NCBI GenBank assembly: GCA_003259005.1
Contig: QLII01000001.1
Span: 6,501,001 to 6,565,000 of the forward strand
DNA length: 64,000 nt
Direction: 5' to 3'
DNA from: Spirosoma telluris
Lineage (GTDB): Bacteria > Bacteroidota > Bacteroidia > Cytophagales > Spirosomataceae
Below, one piece after another: positions 48,403 to 57,235 of this stretch. Within the stretch, counting starts at the first letter, position 1, and each line of letters opens with the position of its first letter. The position numbers and the translations under genes are program-made. The notes under the pieces were generated by a model. It was not told where the DNA came from. It did no database searches and worked only from the letters and a program-made list of their open reading frames with translations.

Positions 48403-49650
48403 TTATTTGACAACGATCCCTATATTTCCTAGTAGTACAGCCCACTTAAGTTGTGTATTGCCGTCTTTTAAACTACGATAGGCTTCCAGTTTGACCTGAA
48501 CGCTCTTCTCCGTTACATCCGTGTAAAGTACATCCTGACCATTCTCGGCATAGCCCGTAAACGTTTGCTGGCCAGTAATCAGGCCGTAATAGTTGCCGTC
48601 GGCTGCCTGTTTTAGTTCGCTAACGTACTGGATTTCAGTCCAGTCAATCGTAGATGAGGCATAGGGAACCATTTTCAACCGAGTCAGATAATCTTTGATT
48701 TTATACTTGCGTACCCCTGGCCGATTGGCTGATGATACGTCGATCGTTGCCTCTGGCAAAAACAATTTGACAACCTGCTCGATCGCTTTATCTTTTTCGT
48801 CATCAGTCAATTCTTTATTCGCAATGATGTTCAGATAAGCGACAAACTCATCGACCCGGCTCAGGGCACTGGACCGGTATTGCTGATATTGCGCATCGCT
48901 AAGCTTAGGTTTCGCAATCGCACTCGGTTCACTAGCAGCTGACGGTACAGGAGTGACAGGAACAGACGGTGCAGTAGTGGGATTGGCTGGTTGGGTATTT
49001 TTAGGAGCGGCCTCACTTTTTGCCGGTAATTTTTTAGCCACCTTAGCACTTGACGGAGGCAGTTTTGGCATTTTTTTAGCCGTTGCTGTAGGCGGTACTA
49101 CGGGTGCAGGAGTAGCTAAGCGGATCAATTCGGACCGGGTGCTGTTAAGAAGCGATACAACTTCGGCGGGGGGCATAAGTAGTTGATGCCGACCATCCCG
49201 GTAGAAAATAATAGCCAGTTCCCGCTTATTAATAGAACCTGATGCACCTCCTGCCGATTGATAATTAACAACATCGCCACTTTCGTAACGAATAGTACCT
49301 TGAAGGACGGTGGGGGGCGATGCTTTCACGAGAAGATCAAAATCAGGGTGAGCCGCAGCCCCTTTCTGAAAGGCATCAATTTCCTGCTGCGCTTTTGCGG
49401 GGTCTGTGTCCAGCGAATTGACGATTAGATAACGACCATCGTCCGAGAAAGCCAGTAGTACGTTTTCCCGACGCAGGCTATAATAGGCAGGCTTCCCATT
49501 TCTAATGACGGTGATTTTTACTTTTTCGCCTTCTGCCCCCGTCAGTTTACCCGCTGATCGATTACCATTTGCTAAATAGATAGCCTCCTGAGCATATAAC
49601 GTGCTGATAGATAGTCCAGTTAGTAATCCCCAAAGTAAACATTTTTTCAT
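48403..49650 (-). CDS. Secreted two-part protein, paralogue of the gene at 41805-42989
   Basis: 415 residues with signal peptide (L-S-I-S-T-L-Y-A-Q). N-terminal beta modules (A-N-G-N-R-S-A-G-K-L-T-G, then G-S-I-N-K-R-E-L-A-I-I-F-Y-R-D-G-R-H), a Pro/Ala/Lys-rich linker (about 185-255), then the shared domain (V-D-E-F-V-A-Y-L-N, I-K-D-Y-L-T-R-L-K-M-V-P-Y, W-A-V-L-L-G-N-I-G). Frame intact. Function unknown; likely periplasmic. Confidence 0.68.
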   Translation of the reverse strand: MKKCLLWGLLTGLSISTLYAQEAIYLANGNRSAGKLTGAEGEKVKITVIRNGKPAYYSLRRENVLLAFSDDGRYLIVNSLDTDPAKAQQEIDAFQKGAAAHPDFDLLVKASPPTVLQGTIRYESGDVVNYQSAGGASGSINKRELAIIFYRDGRHQLLMPPAEVVSLLNSTRSELIRLATPAPVVPPTATAKKMPKLPPSSAKVAKKLPAKSEAAPKNTQPANPTTAPSVPVTPVPSAASEPSAIAKPKLSDAQYQQYRSSALSRVDEFVAYLNIIANKELTDDEKDKAIEQVVKLFLPEATIDVSSANRPGVRKYKIKDYLTRLKMVPYASSTIDWTEIQYVSELKQAADGNYYGLITGQQTFTGYAENGQDVLYTDVTEKSVQVKLEAYRSLKDGNTQLKWAVLLGNIGIVVK

Positions 49651-49696
49651 CCTATAGACTCATTAAGTGATGTGGCTAGCTTGAGTAGCGTGCTTT

Positions 49697-49781
49697 GTCC
49701 AAATAGATTCTATAGATTCTGATTATCAGTATGACCGCGCAGGCGTGAGAATCAATAGAATCCAAAGAATCTAAATTGGAC
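49697..49781. repeat. Long imperfect inverted repeat between the SEL1 kinase and 48403-49650
   Basis: Arms 49697-49724 (begins GTCCAAATAGATTC) and 49750-49781 (ends GAATCTAAATTGGAC) pair over about 28 bases with a few mismatches, around a 25-base loop. It begins 10 bases after the kinase stop on the minus strand. There is no T run after it, so it may be an RNA stabiliser or processing hairpin rather than a simple terminator. Confidence 0.5.
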
Positions 49782-49791
49782 GAGTACTAGT

Positions 49792-51711
49792 TTATTGCAT
49801 TTTTTTTAAGGCCAGCTTAGCCTCTTTACTACCATGCAGGCTTGCTTGCTTGTACCATTGAATGGCTTTATTATAGCTTTGCTCTGTGCCCGTGCCATAT
49901 TGAAAACCCAGGCCAACATAATATTCGGCAAGCGGCAAGTTTTGATTCGCAGCCCTCATATACCAGGTAAAAGCTGCTTTTGGATCTTTCGCAACAACTT
50001 GGCCTTGCTCATACATGACGCCTAAATTAACTTCCCCTTCGGCATTGCCTTGGGCTGCCGATGCCTGGAATAATTTCAGAGCCCGTGCATAATCCTGAGG
50101 AACGCCCAAACCGTTATAATAAATGACGCCAAGGTTTTTCTGACCTTCAGGATTCCCCTGGTCGGCCGATGCCTGGAACAATTTTATGGCCTTCTCATAG
50201 CTTTGTTCAACCCCTAAACCCATCTGATACAGAAATCCTAGCGCACTCTGGCCATTCGAATTCCCCAGATCCGCAGCCTTCTGGTACGACTCAGCGGCTA
50301 GTTTGTAATCCTGGGGTTTACCGTTCCTGCCAAAAAAATAGTGTGTGCCTGTTTCGTAGTAGGAATCGGCTTTTGTGATTGACTCAAACGTTGACTCGCT
50401 TTCGGGCGCTACTTCCGATGTCTTGGTCTCCAGTACGTTGTCAGTTGGCTTGTCCTGTAGCCACCAGATCGTACCTCCAACGAGCAATGCGAGAACGATA
50501 ACTGCATAAAGTAACCAGGCGGATTTCTTGCCGGAATTGTCTGTAGAAGCCGGATGTACGACGGGTCGAAATGAACCATCTGGCGTTATACTATTCATTT
50601 GTTCGTTTACCCGCGAACTATCGGCCCCAACAAAACTGGATACCGGCTCTGGTTCCTGTATACGGGTCACAGATTCTGATACCGGTGACACTTCGGGTAC
50701 TATTTCTTCATAGACAATGGGTTTGGGGGCTTCTACCGCTATGGGGGCGTATAAACAGGAACGCTTTCGACTACGTGTTTGCTGAAAACTTCGGGATCGG
50801 GAGTGGGCTCTGAGCCAGAAGTCTGTATTGGAACTAAAGTCGCCAATAGGGCATCGCGCATGTCGCGGCATCGCTGGTAACGCTGAAGGGGATCTTTGGC
50901 TGTGGCCCGACCAACCACTTCGTCAACCCGGTGTAGAAACGCCAGCTCATCGGCCTCACTATCGCCATGCAAGTCCGTTAGCAGGGGCAGGGGCTCAAAA
51001 CGAATGCTGTTCTGAACCTGAATCACCGCTTCGAAATTGGTCACCTGGGGGTAGGGCGGACGACCCGCAAACAACTCCCACAAGTTGACCCCCAGGGCAT
51101 AAATGTCACTCCGCCAGTCCACCCCCGCCGGGTTGACAATCTGCTCAGGACTCATGTAAGCCACCGAGCCCATCTGGAGTTTGGGATCGGTCAGCGTACT
51201 CTCGAAGGTGGAGATGCGGGAGATGCCAAAGTCGAGGATCTTGGGTCGTCCATCGGGTTCGATGATGATGTTGCTGGGCTTGATGTCTCGGTGGATGACG
51301 CCCTGTTCCTGGCGGGCACCAATCTCGATGACTACATGGTGGGCATAGTCGAAGGCATCCAGGAGTTGGGCAAACATATCGACGGCGACCTGGGGTTGTC
51401 GAATGGTTTGGGGGCTGGTTCTGAGGAGTTCGGCCAGGGTTTTTCCTTCAACGAACTCCATGACGAAGGCATCCCGGTCGGGGTCGAGTCCCAGGATGCG
51501 CACGATTCTGGGTGGGTTAGCATTTCCAGGATTTCGGCTTCACGGATGAATCGTCGTCGGATGTTGTCATCATCGCGGAGTTGTTCGAGGAGGAATTTGA
51601 CAGCTACCCGCTCGCGTTTTCCCCAAACGCGTCTGGCTTCATAGACCACGCCCATGCCCCCGCCTTGATTTTGCGGGTTATTTCGTAGTCAAAAAGTTTA
51701 TTACCGATCAT
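49792..51711 (-). CDS. Membrane Ser/Thr protein kinase with SEL1 repeats, three frame breaks
   Basis: 640 residues after repair (runs at 51657-51661, 51510-51512, 50743-50747). Residues 1-275 are a complete Hanks-type kinase: I-K-A-G-G-M-G-V-V-Y loop, V-A-V-K Lys, H-R-D-I-K-P-S-N catalytic loop, D-F-G, and A-Y-M-S-P-E-Q. An acidic linker leads to one membrane helix (A-W-L-L-Y-A-V-I-V-L-A-L-L, around 415-435), and outside are five SEL1-like repeats (A-D-L-G-N-S-N-G-Q-S-A-L-G-F-L-Y type). A PpkA-like sensor kinase: cytoplasmic kinase, external repeat domain for ligand or partner. Its kinase part is almost identical in DNA to that of the second kinase. Confidence 0.87.
50860..51670 (-). repeat. 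Near-identical kinase-domain segment, copy 1 (copy 2 at 53755-54575)
   Basis: About 800 bases coding for the kinase domain are almost identical in both kinase genes, while the 3' halves are unrelated. Scattered silent differences only (for example 50917-50925). This indicates recent duplication or gene conversion. Confidence 0.85.
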
Positions 51712-51751
51712 AGTAGTAGGTTAAAGAGTCAGTTTGTGGATAATGGCTGGT

Positions 51752-52723
51752 TTATGGAGTAAAGGGTAGGTCCTCATTGAAATTTCCAACTACCTCAGTT
51801 CCCTGAAGCGCTTTGCCCTTTGTTTCCTTCAGTACTTTGCGTTTTATATACTCATTAAGCTCTTCGACGGTAGCCCTACCGTCGTGATTAACATCAGCGG
51901 CTCCGCGGGCTCCCGCAATTAAATAGTAGGCAAAATTGCCTCCTTTTAGTTTAGAGTCTTCCTGCAATTGCCTGACTGTGGCCACTCGCACTTTAAGCGA
52001 AATATAATAGTGAAGCTCAATGATCGTTACAATGCCATCATGGTTGGTGTCGGCAGCTCCCTTAACACCAGCAATTAAATAGTGCGTAAAATCTCCCCCT
52101 TCCAGCCGACTGTCTTCCTGAGAATCCAGATAATCATAAGACGATAGCATAATGACTACTGTACTACTTGTACTGGTAGGCGTATGAACAGCGGTTGAAT
52201 ACGCTGTATTCGTAGAATCTTTTGGATGTAGGGCACGAGTCTCTACTCGTTTAACCATACTACCCGACTTGCAGGCATCGGCCAGTAAAAATTTTGTACC
52301 AGCCTGCGACTTATGGAATGCGGCTTTAACGTCGGCATGTTGTAAAACAACATCTGGTCCTTCAACATAAGCGTCATAAGGCAAAAATATCCCTTTATCG
52401 CCGTGACCTGAAAAGAAAAAGACAATCCGGTCGTTGGGAGTTGCATTCTGGAAAATAGTCATCGCCTGCAAAATATTTGCGAGGCTGGCATCCCCGTCAA
52501 TCAGCAGTCGAATATTTTCGGAGGGAACACTACCACCAGCCCGACTCGTTAACAACTGGTAAAAACTACGGGCATCATCGTCAGAATATTTCAAATCCCC
52601 TTTGCCTGGTAAACCTAGCTTATAATCTGACACACCAATCACAACTGCGAATGTTCGTTGCGACAAAGCAGTGGTGGGCGGAGAAATCAGAGTGTGTAAA
52701 TAGAGGAGTAGGGAAAGAAGCAT
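51752..52723 (-). CDS. Caspase-like (C14) peptidase with two EF-hand modules, secreted
   Basis: 323 residues. An N-terminal hydrophobic stretch (L-L-S-L-L-L-Y-L-H-T-L, signal peptide or anchor) is followed by the caspase fold: V-I-G-V-S-D-Y near the start, F-F-F-S-G-H-G-D with the catalytic His, L-L-A-D-A-C-K-S-G-S with the catalytic Cys. The C-terminal part is a tandem pair: L-E-G-G-D-F-T-H-Y-L-I-A-G then EF-hand loop D-T-N-H-D-G-I-V-T-I-I-E, and L-K-G-G-N-F-A-Y-Y-L-I-A-G then loop D-V-N-H-D-G-R-A-T-V-E-E. Both loops have the standard Ca2+ ligands. It lies between the two kinase genes. Confidence 0.85.
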   Translation of the reverse strand: MLLSLLLYLHTLISPPTTALSQRTFAVVIGVSDYKLGLPGKGDLKYSDDDARSFYQLLTSRAGGSVPSENIRLLIDGDASLANILQAMTIFQNATPNDRIVFFFSGHGDKGIFLPYDAYVEGPDVVLQHADVKAAFHKSQAGTKFLLADACKSGSMVKRVETRALHPKDSTNTAYSTAVHTPTSTSSTVVIMLSSYDYLDSQEDSRLEGGDFTHYLIAGVKGAADTNHDGIVTIIELHYYISLKVRVATVRQLQEDSKLKGGNFAYYLIAGARGAADVNHDGRATVEELNEYIKRKVLKETKGKALQGTEVVGNFNEDLPFTP

Positions 52724-52741
52724 AGTTGCTCGTTGTTGAGT

Positions 52742-54619
52742 TTAGTGGATAGTTCGCCGGTTTTCCTCTTTATCAATTTGATAGGTTCTGCCCTTTAGAT
52801 CGGTTACGGTGGCCGTGCAGGTTGCTTCATCGAATGCGCTGGCTTTTTTGTAAGCATGCGTATTGATTTCGTGCCCATTCAAATCTAGATAGAGCCAAAC
52901 CTTCCCTTTCTGTACCGGCACGCGATTGCAGGTCTGACTAACCATGCCTTTGGCAGAGTAAATCGCTCCCTGGCGGCTAATAAACTTTTGCTGCCCCTGC
53001 ATAATGACTGGAATTAACCCCCATTCATATCCATTTAAATTGATCTCCTGAAATTGTGGCAAAAAAATTTCCTTACCCCTATTTTACGAAGGCCCCGCCG
53101 AGTGCTTTCATCACAGATTACTTCAAGGTCCAGATCTTGGTTTGAGGCTATCACGGTAATCGGATTTTTTGCTGTGTTGGGATAAAGGGTCAAATCCGTT
53201 TCAGTCGATTCCGATTTTGTATTAGTCGATAGTTGTCCTGAGGACTTTTTAGTTTTGGTAGTATCCGTAACAGGGGCTTGCAGCCTACCAGAGGCTGGGT
53301 TAGGTGAACGCTTGGTAACTTTTGGGGAAAGTGGCTTAATCGAATCCGAAGCTGGTTGTAGAAGGTCACGGTAACAATACCAGAGGGCAAAGCACCCCCA
53401 CCAAAGAATAAAATGACCAGCATCCAGAGAAGCCACCGATTAGTCGGAGGAACAACGGACTCAGATCTGGTCGTGAACTTCGGTTTGTCGGCAGGGAGCA
53501 AATCGGCGGGTGGTTCAGATGCGATTTCTTCCGTGACTTTACCTGTATTAATTGGACGGGATGCTGGCTGATGAGCGGTAGATCGCTCCTTTAGCGGTTC
53601 TGTTTGGCGGGCTGGGCTGCTTATGATCCGAGCAGGGCGACCCGGTTGCTCTAAGGAAACAACAGAACCTGAGGCAACGTCATCAACCTGCATGGCAGAC
53701 GTAGATTCCGATTTGGCTACACTATGGGCTGGGGCAAGGAGTAGAGTCGCCAGTAAGGCATCGCGCATGTCGCGGCATCGCTGGTAACGCTGAAGGGGAT
53801 CTTTGGCTGTGGCCCGCGCCACCACCTCATCAACCCGGTGCAGAAACGCCAGCTCATCGGCCTCACTGTCGCCATGCAAGTCCGTTAGCAGGGGCAGGGG
53901 CTCAAAACGAATGCTGTTCTGAACCTGAATCACCGCTTCGAAATTGGTCACCTGGGGGTAGGGCGGACGACCCGCAAACAACTCCCACAAGTTAACCCCC
54001 AGGGCATAAATGTCACTCCGCCAGTCCACCCCCGCCGGGTTGACAATCTGCTCAGGGCTCATGTAAGCCACCGAGCCCATCTGGAGTTTGGGATCGGTCA
54101 GCGTACTCTCGAAGGTGGAGATGCGGGAGATGCCAAAGTCGAGGATCTTGGGTCGTCCATCGGGTTCGATGATGATGTTGCTGGGCTTGATGTCTCGGTG
54201 GATGACGCCCTGTTCCTGGCGGGCACCAATCTCGATGACTACATGGTGGGCATAGTCGAAGGCATCCAGGAGTTGGGCAAACATATCGACGGCGACCTGG
54301 GGTTGTCGAATGGTTTGGGGGCTGGTTCTGAGGAGTTCGGCCAGGGTTTTTCCTTCAACGAACTCCATGACGAAGGCATCCCGGTCGGGGTCGAGTCCCA
54401 GGATGCGCACGATTCTGGGGTGGGTTAGCATTTCCAGGATTTCGGCTTCACGGATGAATCGTCGTCGGATGTTGTCATCATCGCGGAGTTGTTCGAGGAG
54501 GAATTTGACAGCCGCCCGCTCGCGTTTTCCCCAAACGCGTCTGGCTTCATAGACCACGCCCATGCCCCCGCCTTGATTTTGCGGGTTATTTCATAGTCGA
54601 GTAGTTTGCTGCCGATCAT
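52742..54619 (-). CDS. Membrane Ser/Thr protein kinase with WG-like C-terminal domain, three frame breaks
   Basis: 626 residues after repair (runs at 54565-54569, 53395-53399, 53076-53079). Complete Hanks kinase as in the first copy (H-R-D-I-K-P-S-N, D-F-G, S-P-E-Q), a Ser/Thr/Pro-rich linker, one membrane helix (W-L-L-W-M-L-V-I-L-F-F-G-G-G-C-F-A-L-W-Y), then an external domain of about 145 residues (L-P-Q-F-Q-E-I-N-L, G-L-I-P-V-I-M-Q-G-Q-Q-K-F-I, V-W-L-Y-L-D-L-N-G, Y-K-K-A-S-A-F-D-E-x-T-C-T-A) that also occurs in the next gene upstream and has a faint WG-repeat flavour. Confidence 0.85.
53755..54575 (-). repeat. Near-identical kinase-domain segment, copy 2 (copy 1 at 50860-51670)
   Basis: Second copy of the duplicated kinase-coding segment. 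It keeps a GGGG run at 54416-54419 where copy 1 has GGG, which pinpoints one of the frame breaks in copy 1. Confidence 0.85.
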
Positions 54620-54735
54620 TACGCGTTGTACTAAAAGCAGAAGTGCTCTCTTACGGTTAAGTCGTGAGCATGACTGCAAAAAATAGTCAAGGAAAAACCT
54701 ACCTGATTTTCCTGGATTCTGAGCGATGCTGAAGT

Positions 54736-55700
54736 TTACTTTTGCTCGCCCTCTTTTGTCTCTACCTCTTTTCCCTGTGAATCGATAAGAAATGTTCTTC
54801 CGTTCAGATCGGTTACCTTAGCCGTACAGGTTTTTTCATCAAATGCACTTGCTTTTTTATATTGTGTTTTTAGTTTTTTGTAACCATCAAAATTCAGATA
54901 AAGCCAAACATCATCTTTTTGCACAGGAACAAGTTTACAATCAGGATTCTTACTGAAATTGCCTATCTTCTCATAAATCTCCCCTCGTACACTAATGTAT
55001 ACCAGTTTCTTATGCCCTTTTATATCAATATCAGCAGGCATTAGACCCTTGTTATATTGTTCGATGTGAATTTTCGAAAATTGTGGTCGAAAAATCTCTT
55101 TACCATTTTCTCTACTAGCTATCCACTTAAGCCCACGTTGTTCATTTTTATCTTTGGTAACTTCAAGTCCTATTCCCGGTTTGCTAACCAATATCACAGT
55201 CTTATTTTTTTCTGTTTCCATCGGTTCCTCCGAATGAGCCGTCTCTTCCTGCACGGGAGTTGATGGTTGAGCCTCGGTAGAATTGGTTTTAACCGTATCG
55301 ATAGTCTGGGCGGTTGGCATAGCGCTGGCCATGCTACTGGTAATTTTTTTGGAAGGTGCCTGTCCTTCTTCCTGAGTTGATTCCTTTTGCAAAAGGTCAC
55401 CATATTTATACCACAGGGCAAAGCATCCTCCGCCAAGTAATACAATGACCAGCGCCCAGGGAAGCCATCGACTACCCCCGACGAAGGGCTTGCCACTGGT
55501 TTTTGAGCAAGGGGTGGCTTGGCCTCAACAGGTGGGCGCATGTCAACAGGCGGACGAACAGGCTCCCGGCGGGGAGGAACTGCGTTTTGCTCCGTCAGGC
55601 CAGCATAACTGGGTAAGGCATCGGGACGAGGTACGCCAATTAGGGTAACGGCATCATCATCGTCATCTGAATAAGGGCGGGAATAGGTAGGTAATTTCAC
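54736..55700 (-). CDS. Kinase-like architecture without kinase: membrane protein with the external domain of kinase 2, one frame break
   Basis: 321 residues after adding one base in the CCCCC run near 55476-55480. A cytoplasmic Pro/Arg-rich part of about 85 residues (starts MKLPTYSRPYSDDDDDAVTL) is followed by a membrane helix (L-P-W-A-L-V-I-V-L-L-G-G-G-C-F-A-L-W-Y) nearly the same as in kinase 2, then a linker with K-K-I-T-S-S-M-A, then the same external domain (P-Q-F-S-K-I-H-I, V-W-L-Y-L-N-F-D-G, Y-K-K-A-S-A-F-D-E-K-T-C-T-A). The start overlaps the phosphatase stop by four bases. It could be a co-receptor or decoy partner of kinase 2. Confidence 0.75.
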
Positions 55701-56473
55701 CCGTGCCGATGGGTTACTTTCCCGGTAACAGTAGCAATCTGAAGTAAGCAGGCTGTAAAGTTATCGCGGGTTTGGCCTTTGCAACAGGCCAGTAACGTTT
55801 CCATTTTTTCCTCATTCGAGTCGGAGCCGCCCAGTGTTTTCTCCAGCAATTCGTCACTAATCCGTTCCAGAATGCCATCCGTACACATGAACAGATAATC
55901 GCCCGGTTCCAGATCATTCAGTAATTGCACTTCGGCCTTTGCTCTCTTTTCGCCACTCTGAATGGCGCGCGTAATGATATTCCGCTGAGGATGTCGCCGA
56001 GCTTCGTCTGGATTCAGGACGCCTGCCTTTACCAGTTCGTTGACATAAGAATGATCGTCGGTACGCCATTCAATAACGCCCTTTCTTATCAAATAAACTC
56101 GACTGTCGCCAAGGTGAGCTACGGTTATTCCGCCATCGTGCCGATACACCAATGTCAGCGTAGTTCCCATATTTTCGGCCTGTGGATTTTCGGCTACGTA
56201 CTCATCGAATCGATCCTGTACAAAAGACAGTGCTTCCTGAATATAGGCGTCGGTAACGGTAGTTACAGGGTTTTCACGAAAATACTGGTCAAACTCAATG
56301 GCTGCCAGTTGACTTGCTACTTCGCCCCGTTCGGCACCACCGACTCCATCGCACACCATGAACCACCGTTGTTGGGGGGTAGTGACCTTTGGGTCAGGAA
56401 ACAGAGTATCCTCGTTGTTTGTGCGGCTTCCGAGCTGCGTAAATCCTAAGGGTTGGGCAATGCTAACTTCCAT
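55697..56473 (-). CDS. PP2C-type Ser/Thr phosphatase (PppA/Stp-like)
   Basis: 258 residues, frame intact, cytoplasmic. PP2C metal-binding motifs are complete: R-T-N-N-E-D near residue 20, V-C-D-G-V-G-G near 43, G-D-S-R-V-Y near 125, D-H-S-Y, C-T-D-G-I-L-E near 205 and R-D-N-F-T-A near 240. It should remove the phosphates added by the two kinases. It lies between a FHA gene and the kinase-related genes, the same set (kinase, phosphatase, FHA) that regulates T6SS in Pseudomonas. Confidence 0.92.
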   Translation of the reverse strand: MEVSIAQPLGFTQLGSRTNNEDTLFPDPKVTTPQQRWFMVCDGVGGAERGEVASQLAAIEFDQYFRENPVTTVTDAYIQEALSFVQDRFDEYVAENPQAENMGTTLTLVYRHDGGITVAHLGDSRVYLIRKGVIEWRTDDHSYVNELVKAGVLNPDEARRHPQRNIITRAIQSGEKRAKAEVQLLNDLEPGDYLFMCTDGILERISDELLEKTLGGSDSNEEKMETLLACCKGQTRDNFTACLLQIATVTGKVTHRHG

Positions 56474-56527
56474 CCGGATAGTGTAGATAACGAATGATAA
56501 AATGATTAAGCAGTAGAGATGATTTGC

Positions 56528-57147
56528 CTAAGGCGTTTTAAAGCCAATGACCGTTCGGCCATAGTCCATATCTTCAACTTGCCGATATGCTTTCTGGACT
56601 GATTGAGCAAGCGCAGGGGTTTTTAATACCAATTTGGTAACACCAATCTGAATGATATCGCCATCACTTAAATAAAGGCAGTCAAACTCCGACAAGCGTT
56701 GTTCTTCTCCGTTTAGATAGGTACCATTTCTGCTTAATTTCCAAGTCCCATCGTGCTGAGCAGCACCATCCTGTAGCAGATACTCTATGTTACCTTGTAT
56801 GCCGATCCGTACTGTAAGTGTACAATGTGGCCGACTCATGAATTCATCATTTGTAACAATCATGTGGGTAGAAGGAGATAAGTTCGACTGTCGACCTATC
56901 ACATTGACACCCATTGTTAGCACAAATGTTTGCGTAGCGGTTTGTTCGTCTTTAACTATTAGCCAGCCCAATTCAGTTGGTTGCCTGGTCTGAAGCTGGG
57001 TTGGCGCTTCTTCCTCCGGAATGGGATTTAGAAAGCCGCAAGCCGGACATTTGGCTTCTTTCAGCTTCTGCGGATTTTGAATCAGAAGCGGGGAACGGCA
57101 TTTGGGTTGCCGCACACAATCCGCAGTTTTGGCACATTCACATTCAT
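56528..57147 (-). CDS. FHA-domain protein with N-terminal zinc ribbon, one frame break
   Basis: 206 residues after adding one base in the GGG run near 57104-57106, with start at 57147. N-terminus: zinc ribbon of the C-G-N-P-K-C ... C-P-A-C-G type. From about 60: FHA domain with V-I-G-R-Q-S, S-R-P-H-C, and N-G-T-Y-L-N-G, the phosphothreonine-binding signature. It should read the output of the kinases. The phosphatase gene follows 55 bases downstream. Confidence 0.85.
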
Positions 57148-57184
57148 AGGTGTAGACAGTGGTAATCAGGAGACTAAGAGACAG

Positions 57185-57232
57185 AAATCAGATAAGCAGA
57201 CCCAACTAAAGTTGGGTCTGCTTATCTGATTT
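57185..57232. repeat. Perfect 22-base inverted repeat (hairpin) after the His/Asp-rich gene
   Basis: Arms AAATCAGATAAGCAGACCCAAC and its exact complement around TAAA. It begins four bases after the stop at 57236 on the minus strand. A strong terminator-like stem, but no T run follows on either strand, so attenuation or mRNA end protection is possible. Confidence 0.7.
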
Positions 57233-57235
57233 AGC

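Noticed and set aside
49792..54619. Both kinases as pseudogenes
   Set aside because: All kinase motifs are intact, and the frame breaks sit at G/C runs, one of them at the same run in both copies. Repaired proteins are full length with coherent domains.
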